11,602 bases of DNA from Succinimonas sp045124755 (GTDB taxonomy: Bacteria > Pseudomonadota > Gammaproteobacteria > Enterobacterales > Succinivibrionaceae), in the NCBI RefSeq assembly GCF_045124755.1, contig NZ_JBGVMK010000074.1; one strand, 5' to 3'. This document shows, one piece after another, positions 6,793 to 11,602 of this stretch. The first letter of the stretch is position 1; every line of letters starts with the position of its first letter. The notes under the pieces were generated by a model. The model was not told the origin of the DNA. It saw only the letters and a list, made by a program, of their open reading frames with translations, and made no database searches. The position numbers and the translations under genes are program-made.

Positions 6793-7671
6793 CTATGTTT
6801 CGGGAATCTGCGGGATCAGGGAAAGAGCGTTCCGGAAGACGACAGCCGCGGTATCTTCAAAGCTCCGGCCCTGAAGCTCGCTGATTTTTCTGATAATCAG
6901 GGGGAGGATTTCCGGAGTTGCAGCTTTTCTGATGCCGTTATCGTAATAGCTCATGAAAGGGACATCCGTTTCGGTTACGAGGTTTTCCGGAGCCAGAGCG
7001 GTTACGGCAGAGTTCAGCTTCCGGGCCTCCGGATTAAGGATTAAGGGGCCGATACCCAGAAGAAAGCCGGATCTGAGATACTCCAGAGCCAGATCCTTGC
7101 TTCCGGTAAATCCGTGCAAAATGCCCCGCAGGCCGGGGAATTCCCGGAGAATGCGGAGAGCGGCGCCATGCCGGCCCACCACGTGGAGAGACACCGGAAT
7201 CCCGTAATCCCGGGCAGCGGCCAGCTGAATCCGTAAGCACATTTCCTGAAAATCTGCCGCAAATCGGTCTTCATACCTCCTGTCAAGACCGATTTCCCCG
7301 ATCATAAAGGGATGGAGAACGGCAGTCCTGCTTCGGAAATCCTGCTCGTTAAAGTCCGTGAGATAACCGGGATGAACTCCCGTCATCTGAAAAATCCGCC
7401 ATAGTCCTGGTAAATCATTATCCGGAAGCCCGGCCGATATACGGGCTGACTGATTAGCATGCCGGAAAACAGCCGGGCCGGTCACTCCGGGAACGAATAT
7501 GAGGCGCGTCGGAGTCTCCGGGGTTTTTAAGGGGGAAGGAGAGGGGGAAAGCGCGGAAGAAGGTGCGGGATAACCTGAGAGAGCGCCGGAGGATAAAAAG
7601 GAAAGAGTCTCCTCCGGCATGAGATCCAGATGGCAGTGGGTATCTGCCAGCGGGCAATCCATATCGTTCAT
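6793..7671 (-). CDS. TatD-family metal-dependent hydrolase
   Basis: TatD proteins are TIM-barrel metallohydrolases, several of which are 3'-5' DNA/RNA exonucleases. Expected metal ligands are visible: H12 and H14 in DTHCHLD, E126 in GEIGLD, H163 in SLHVVG, H186 in LHGFTGS, and D236 in TETDVP. The protein has an unusual insertion at about residues 33-54, rich in Pro and Ser (for example PAPSSALSPSPSP), between the first strand and the next conserved segment (RLIFVPGVTG). At 292 aa it is about 30 residues longer than usual family members. It lies downstream of prfC across a 52-nt hairpin-containing gap and is probably cotranscribed with it. In E. coli the TatD paralogue YjjV lies near prfC, so it may be YjjV-like, but I cannot choose the subfamily with confidence. 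GGAG lies 9 nt before the ATG. Confidence 0.9.
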   Translation of the reverse strand: MNDMDCPLADTHCHLDLMPEETLSFLSSGALSGYPAPSSALSPSPSPLKTPETPTRLIFVPGVTGPAVFRHANQSARISAGLPDNDLPGLWRIFQMTGVHPGYLTDFNEQDFRSRTAVLHPFMIGEIGLDRRYEDRFAADFQEMCLRIQLAAARDYGIPVSLHVVGRHGAALRILREFPGLRGILHGFTGSKDLALEYLRSGFLLGIGPLILNPEARKLNSAVTALAPENLVTETDVPFMSYYDNGIRKAATPEILPLIIRKISELQGRSFEDTAAVVFRNALSLIPQIPET

Positions 7672-7690
7672 GAGGAGACTCCCGTGTTAA

Positions 7691-7722
7691 TTCCCGGACC
7701 TCTGCGGGAGAGGCCGCGGGAA
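7691..7722 (-). other. Intercistronic hairpin between prfC and tatD
   Basis: Outer arms TTCCCG and CGGGAA (6 bp) enclose GGCCTCT paired with AGAGGTC (7 bp, one G-U) around a CCCGC loop, with one bulged C. The structure starts 1 nt after the prfC stop. There is no T-run on either strand, so a terminator is unlikely. A site that stabilises or processes the mRNA, setting the prfC:tatD ratio, is plausible. Confidence 0.6.
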
Positions 7723-7723
7723 A

Positions 7724-9316
7724 CTAATGCTCCCGGGTTTTGCTGAACCGTATGTCAGGGTAGCGCTCCATGGTGAGATTGAGATTCACCATATTAGGGG
7801 CAATGTAGGTCAGGTTGTCCGCCCCGTCCAGAGCGATGTTCTGGGGCACGTGGTTTTTGATCTCGGCAATGGCCTTGGGGTTATCGCTTTCGATCCAGCG
7901 GGCCGTGCTTACGGTAACAGGCTCATAGATGGCTTCCACGTTGTATTCGTTTTTAAGACGGGAAACCACAACGTCAAACTGCAGGGTGCCCACGGCTCCC
8001 ACAATGAGATCGTTGTTGATAATGGGGCGGAATACCTGCACTGCTCCTTCCTCCGAGAGCTGAATGAGTCCCTTGAGCAAAGCCTTCTGTTTCAGGGGAT
8101 CCCGGAGCCGGATCCTTTTGAAAAGCTCCGGAGCGAAGTTCGGAATGCCTGTAAAGCGGAGCTCCTCCCCCTGGGTGAAGGTGTCGCCGATCTGAATGGT
8201 GCCGTGGTTATGGAGTCCGATAATGTCTCCGGCATAGGCGGTTTCCGCCTGTTCCCGATCTCCGGCCATAAAGGTTACCGCATCGGAAATGTTCACATCC
8301 TTGGCAATGCGGACATGATGAAGCTTCATGCCCTTTTGATACTGCCCGGAAACCAGTCTCAGGAAGGCTATGCGATCCCGGTGCTTGGGATCCATATTGG
8401 CCTGAATCTTGAAGACAAAGCCGGTGAGCTTATCCTCGGCGGGGGCCACGTCCCGGCTTTCGGCATGACGGGATCCGGGAGCGGGAGCCCATTCGGTAAG
8501 GCCGTCCAGCATATGGTCTACCCCGAAATTGCCCAGAGCGGTGCCGAAGAATACCGGAGTGAGATCCGCCTTCAGGAAATCCTCCAGACTGAATTCATTG
8601 GAAGCAGCCTTGACGATTTCGATCTCCTCCCGGAGCTCCTGAGTTAAATCTCCGCCGATGGCGTTTTCGAGATCCGGATTATCAAGCCCCTTGATGACCC
8701 GCTTTTCCTGAATTTCAGAACCGTGTCCGGATTCGTAGAGGTAGATTTCGTCCCGGTAAAGATGGTAGATGCCCTTGAAGCTCTTGCCGCAGCCAATGGG
8801 CCAGGTAATGGGAGCGCACATAATGGCCAGCTCCTTTTCCACCTCGTCCATAAGCTCCAGAGGATCGCGGGTTTCCCGATCCAGCTTGTTCATGAAGGTG
8901 AGAATAGGGGTGTCCCGAAGCCGGGTTACCTCCATGAGCTTGCGGGTTCTGTCCTCCACGCCCTTGGCCGCGTCAATAACCATGAGACAGGAATCCACCG
9001 CCGTCAGCACTCTGTAGGTGTCTTCAGAAAAGTCTTCATGGCCCGGAGTGTCCAGGAGGTTCACCAGACAGCCGTTGTAGGGAAACTGCATCACGGAGGT
9101 GGTAACGGAAATGCCGCGCTCCTTTTCCATTTCCATCCAGTCTGACTTGGCAAAGCTGCCATTGCCGCCGCGGCCTTTGACGGTGCCGGCCTTCTGAATG
9201 GCGCGGCCGTAAAGCAGCAGCTTTTCGGTAATGGTGGTTTTACCGGCGTCCGGGTGCGAAATAATCGCAAAGGTGCGCCGCCGGTTGATTTCGTCCAGAA
9301 ATTCCTGAGAAGCCAT
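7724..9316 (-). CDS. prfC: Peptide chain release factor 3 (RF3), translational GTPase
   Basis: RF3 is a ribosome-associated GTPase that speeds the release of RF1 and RF2 from the ribosome after peptide hydrolysis. The G domain shows G1 SHPDAGKTT (20-28), G2 RGISVT (67-72), G3 DTPGH (89-93) and G4 NKLD (143-146). The RF3-specific stretch KSDWMEMEKERGISV is present, separating it from EF-G, LepA and TypA. The C-terminal region keeps VGAVGTLQFDVV, also typical of RF3. Length is 530 aa against 529 in E. coli, from memory. AAGGA lies 10 nt before the ATG. It follows the kdsA terminator, so it should have its own promoter; only a poor -10-like TAATTA was seen. Its neighbours prfA and prmC work in the same step of translation. 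Confidence 0.98.
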   Translation of the reverse strand: MASQEFLDEINRRRTFAIISHPDAGKTTITEKLLLYGRAIQKAGTVKGRGGNGSFAKSDWMEMEKERGISVTTSVMQFPYNGCLVNLLDTPGHEDFSEDTYRVLTAVDSCLMVIDAAKGVEDRTRKLMEVTRLRDTPILTFMNKLDRETRDPLELMDEVEKELAIMCAPITWPIGCGKSFKGIYHLYRDEIYLYESGHGSEIQEKRVIKGLDNPDLENAIGGDLTQELREEIEIVKAASNEFSLEDFLKADLTPVFFGTALGNFGVDHMLDGLTEWAPAPGSRHAESRDVAPAEDKLTGFVFKIQANMDPKHRDRIAFLRLVSGQYQKGMKLHHVRIAKDVNISDAVTFMAGDREQAETAYAGDIIGLHNHGTIQIGDTFTQGEELRFTGIPNFAPELFKRIRLRDPLKQKALLKGLIQLSEEGAVQVFRPIINNDLIVGAVGTLQFDVVVSRLKNEYNVEAIYEPVTVSTARWIESDNPKAIAEIKNHVPQNIALDGADNLTYIAPNMVNLNLTMERYPDIRFSKTREH

Positions 9317-9350
9317 GGAGTTAAGATCCTTGATTGTCCTTTCTAATTAC

Positions 9351-9381
9351 AAAAAAAGGTCTGAGGCCGAAGCCGCAGACC
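9351..9381 (-). terminator. Intrinsic terminator of the prfA-prmC-kdsA transcript
   Basis: On the minus strand GGTCTG pairs with CAGACC. After one mismatch GGC pairs with GCC, capped by a stable UUCG tetraloop closed by C-G. Seven Ts follow directly (A-run 9351-9357 on the plus strand). It lies about 20 nt after the kdsA stop and separates kdsA from prfC. Confidence 0.93.
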
Positions 9382-9399
9382 GCAGTAACATAAAAAATA

Positions 9400-10257
9400 T
9401 CAGCAGATTTCCAGCGCCGGCATGCTCTTTACCAGATCGTCAATGGCTTTGATCTGGGTCAGGAACGGCTTTAAGAGCGCCAGCGGGAGAGCGCTGGGCC
9501 CGTCGCACTTGGCGGCATCGGGGTTGGGATGAGCCTCCAGGAAGAGTCCCGCAATGCCCACGGCCATGCCGGCGCGGGCCAGCTCGGCTTCCTGCTTTCT
9601 TCTGCCGCCGGAGGCTGCCGCATTGGGATCCCGGCACTGCAGGGAGTGGGTGACATCAAAAATTACGGGAGCGCCGCCGGAGGCCTCCTTCATCACGCCA
9701 AAGCCCAGCATGTCCACTACCAGATTGTCATAGCCGAAGGAGGAACCGCGTTCGCAGAGCATGATCTGATCATTGCCGCATTCGGCGAACTTTTCCACAA
9801 TGTTGCCCACCTGGGCCGGGCTCAGGAACTGCGGCTTTTTAACATTCACGGGCTTTCCTGCGGAGGCAATGGCCTTGACCAGATTGGTCTGCCGGGCCAG
9901 AAAAGCCGGAAGCTGCAGCACGTCGGTCACCTCTGCCAGGGGAGCTACCTGATCCTCTTCATGGACATCGGTGATTATTTTTACGCCGAACTCCTTTTTC
10001 AGCTTTTCAAAAATTCTGATGCCCTGTTCCAGTCCGGGGCCCCGGAAGGAGTGAATGGAAGAACGGTTGGCCTTGTCCCAGCTGGCCTTGAAGACATAAG
10101 GGATATGAAGCTCCTCGGTAACCCGGACATAGTGCTCGGCGGCTTTAAGAGCCAGTTCCTCGGATTCCAGCACGTTGATGCCCCCGAAAAGCACAAAGGG
10201 CTTATTGTTGGCAACCTCAATGTCCCCGATTTTTACGATTTTGGCGGCGGTGCTCAT
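9400..10257 (-). CDS. kdsA: 3-deoxy-D-manno-octulosonate 8-phosphate synthase
   Basis: KdsA condenses phosphoenolpyruvate with D-arabinose 5-phosphate to make KDO-8-phosphate, the committed step to KDO, the inner-core sugar of lipopolysaccharide. Hallmarks are FVLFGGINVLES (21-32), FKASWDKANRSS (56-67), ITDVHE, LPAFLARQT, NVKKPQF, DVTHSLQCRDP (201-211) and EAHPNPDAAKCDGPSALPL. N28 sits where metal-dependent members of the family carry cysteine, so this should be the metal-independent class, as in E. coli. At 285 aa it has normal length. It overlaps the end of prmC by 4 nt (ATGA), with GGAGG 7 nt before its start, which indicates tight coupling. The terminator at 9351-9381 follows. Confidence 0.98.
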   Translation of the reverse strand: MSTAAKIVKIGDIEVANNKPFVLFGGINVLESEELALKAAEHYVRVTEELHIPYVFKASWDKANRSSIHSFRGPGLEQGIRIFEKLKKEFGVKIITDVHEEDQVAPLAEVTDVLQLPAFLARQTNLVKAIASAGKPVNVKKPQFLSPAQVGNIVEKFAECGNDQIMLCERGSSFGYDNLVVDMLGFGVMKEASGGAPVIFDVTHSLQCRDPNAAASGGRRKQEAELARAGMAVGIAGLFLEAHPNPDAAKCDGPSALPLALLKPFLTQIKAIDDLVKSMPALEIC

Positions 10258-11132
10258 GCTTGTTCCTCCTTTATCAAAGCGCCCACGGTCACTCTTTCGT
10301 TATTTCCCAGATCCCGGATGGTATCCACGGATCTGAAGCAGGCATCCCGGAACAAATTGCGCACATCCGGCCCCTGCTGAAAACCGTGCTCAATAATGAT
10401 CCAGCTGTCAGGACGCATATAGCTGGCGGCCTGATGCAGAATGGTGATAATGTCGTAAAGTCCTACCATGGGCGCCACGAGAGCGGTTTTTGGTTCAAAG
10501 CGCAGGTCTCCCTTGGTGAGATGGGGGTCGTCCTGAGCTATGTAGGGGGGATTGGACACTATAATATCATACTGGTGTCCGGCTTTGATGTTCTTGAACC
10601 AGTTGCTGTTCCAGAAGTGCACCGGGAGGCCCAGAGCATCCGAATTCTCCTGCGCTACCCGGAGAGCCGCATCTGAATAGTCAATGGCATCCACTTCGGC
10701 GTCCGGGAGCTCCTTTTTGAGCGCCAAGGCAATGGCTCCGCTGCCGGTGCCCATGTCCAGAATCCGGAGGGTGCGGCCGGGATTTTTAGCCTTAAGGAGA
10801 CTGGCTCTGATAAGAGCCTGATCCACCACGGTTTCCGTATCCGGACGGGGAATCAGGGTGTCCGGGGTAACCTTGAGCCTGAGAGACCAGAATTCTCTCC
10901 AGCCGACGATATAGGCTATGGGCACTCCGGTGAGCCGCTTTCTGGTCATTTCCCGGATCAGTTCCACATTGTCCGGAGAGATTTCCTCCTCGGGGTGGGT
11001 CAGCAGGTACGACTTTTCCCGGTTGAGCACATGGGATACCAGACAGTAGGCCTCAATGGAGGATACTTCCCGGGAATTGGTAAAGGATCTCAGAATCTTT
11101 TCTGATTCGCGATAAATTTCGCCTGCTTGCAT
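10254..11132 (-). CDS. prmC: Release factor glutamine N5-methyltransferase
   Basis: PrmC methylates the glutamine of the GGQ motif in RF1 and RF2, which raises peptide-release efficiency. The SAM-binding motif I is DMGTGSG (126-132). The catalytic NPPY is at 194-197 in SNPPYIAQDD. The substrate-linked segment FWSLRLKVTPDTLIPRPDTE (81-100) and the C-terminal ERVTVGAL are typical. At 292 aa it is slightly longer than E. coli PrmC, from memory 277. GAGG lies 8 nt before the ATG. It follows prfA by 70 nt, pairing the enzyme with its substrate gene, and overlaps kdsA by 4 nt. Confidence 0.97.
   Translation of the reverse strand: MQAGEIYRESEKILRSFTNSREVSSIEAYCLVSHVLNREKSYLLTHPEEEISPDNVELIREMTRKRLTGVPIAYIVGWREFWSLRLKVTPDTLIPRPDTETVVDQALIRASLLKAKNPGRTLRILDMGTGSGAIALALKKELPDAEVDAIDYSDAALRVAQENSDALGLPVHFWNSNWFKNIKAGHQYDIIVSNPPYIAQDDPHLTKGDLRFEPKTALVAPMVGLYDIITILHQAASYMRPDSWIIIEHGFQQGPDVRNLFRDACFRSVDTIRDLGNNERVTVGALIKEEQA
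10265..10269 (-). promoter_or_regulatory. Ribosome binding site of kdsA inside the prmC 3' end
   Basis: GGAGG lies 7 nt upstream of the kdsA ATG, within the last codons of prmC. It supports the chosen start and shows that translation of the two genes is coupled. Confidence 0.8.
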
Positions 11133-11202
11133 AGCGTCTGCCTCATTTCTGCTTGTTCAGCCTTTATGGTCTGTTTTCGGATCCGTCCTGTTTTGGCCCG
11201 TC

Positions 11203-11602
11203 TTAGCCGGCCCGGGCCAGTTCAGCCAGCTGCGCTGCCTGATGCTCCTCAATAACCGGCATTACCAGAGCGTCCAGATCCCCGTTCATGATTTCGTCAA
11301 GACGGTAAAGGGTCAGATTGATGCGGTGGTCGCTGACCCGGCCCTGAGGGTAGTTGTAGGTGCGGATGCGATCCGAACGATCTCCCGAGCTCAGAATGCT
11401 CTGCCGTTCTTCGGATTTTTCCTGGGCTCTCTTTTCTTCCTCCATTCTGGCCAGCCGGGCTGCCAGCACGGCAAAGGCCTTTTCCTTGTTCCGGTGCTGA
11501 GAGCGTTCATCCTGACATTCCACGACAATGCCGGAGGGGAAGTGGGTAATTCTGATGGCGGAGTCGGTTTTGTTGATGTGCTGCCCGCCGGCGCCGGAGG
11601 AA
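11203..11602 (-). CDS. prfA: Peptide chain release factor 1, C-terminal part (5' end beyond window)
   Basis: RF1 recognises UAA and UAG and triggers peptide release. The visible 132 residues begin at SSGAGGQHINKTDSAIRI, which holds the catalytic GGQ tripeptide, the target of PrmC. IVVECQDERSQHRNKEKA and SDRIRTYNYPQGRVSDHRIN follow. RTYNYPQGRVSDHRINLTLYRLDEIM is the RF1 signature; RF2 differs here. The N-terminal domain with the stop-codon reading motif is off the window. The frame runs through the window edge, and an internal Met at 11523 should not be taken as the start. The stop is followed by prmC after 70 nt, the standard gammaproteobacterial order. Confidence 0.96.
   Translation of the reverse strand, partial: SSGAGGQHINKTDSAIRITHFPSGIVVECQDERSQHRNKEKAFAVLAARLARMEEEKRAQEKSEERQSILSSGDRSDRIRTYNYPQGRVSDHRINLTLYRLDEIMNGDLDALVMPVIEEHQAAQLAELARAG

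Noticed and set aside
6720..6795. Inverted pair CTCCGG...CCGGAG after tatD as a terminator
   Set aside because: The loop is 16 nt and no T-run follows the stem directly; a T5 run comes more than 20 nt later.
7727..8647. 306-codon frame antisense to prfC
   Set aside because: Sense strand is unmistakable RF3; the antisense frame is the mirror of its codons and shows no family features.
9529..10380. 283-codon frame antisense to kdsA and the prmC end
   Set aside because: It spans two real genes on the other strand and has no recognisable product.
1..11602. Mobile elements, CRISPR arrays, tRNA/rRNA genes, defence or toxin-antitoxin systems
   Set aside because: No direct-repeat arrays, transposase or integrase motifs, cloverleaf-like sequences or accessory gene pairs were seen; all long genes are core functions.

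Overview
The window looks like the chromosome of a Gram-negative gammaproteobacterium. Supporting evidence: KdsA for lipopolysaccharide KDO, a UPF0208/YfbV protein (a family I know from gammaproteobacteria), the long three-part type of phosphate acetyltransferase, and the gene string prfA-prmC-kdsA. Phosphate acetyltransferase and a pyruvate formate-lyase activating enzyme point to mixed-acid or anaerobic metabolism. A fermentative lineage such as Aeromonadales/Succinivibrionaceae would fit, but that is a guess from gene content. There are no rRNA or tRNA genes, insertion sequences, phage genes or CRISPR arrays. This is core chromosome rather than an accessory island.

Region by region. (1) 1-1188, minus: N-terminal part of pta, cut by the window edge. 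(2) 1189-1617: the largest gap, with a good sigma70-type promoter for pta, an operator-like dyad near its predicted start site, and a strong plus-strand terminator-like hairpin that has no recognised gene before it. (3) yfbV (plus) converges on pflA (minus) with only 7 nt between them. (4) 3117-5570, plus: a large protein with two intact PilZ domains, a probable cyclic-di-GMP receptor. (5) serB (minus) converges on it across a terminator at 5605-5636. (6) prfC then tatD (minus), separated by a long hairpin without a T-run. (7) prfA (partial), prmC and kdsA (minus), a compact operon in which prmC and kdsA overlap by 4 nt, closed by a textbook terminator at 9351-9381.

Functional links. The right half holds a translation-termination set: RF1 (prfA), the methyltransferase that modifies the RF1/RF2 GGQ glutamine (prmC), and RF3 (prfC), with kdsA riding in the same block. 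The left half holds anaerobic pyruvate and acetyl-CoA metabolism (pta, pflA), although the usual partners ackA and pflB are not in view. The PilZ protein beside serB is the most interesting gene, because its output is unknown. I see no previously undescribed multi-gene system. The unusual points are regulatory or compositional: an orphan terminator, an ambiguous pta start with a long open leader, and a strong excess of the hexamer CCGGAG/CTCCGG, inverted copies of which form the serB terminator.
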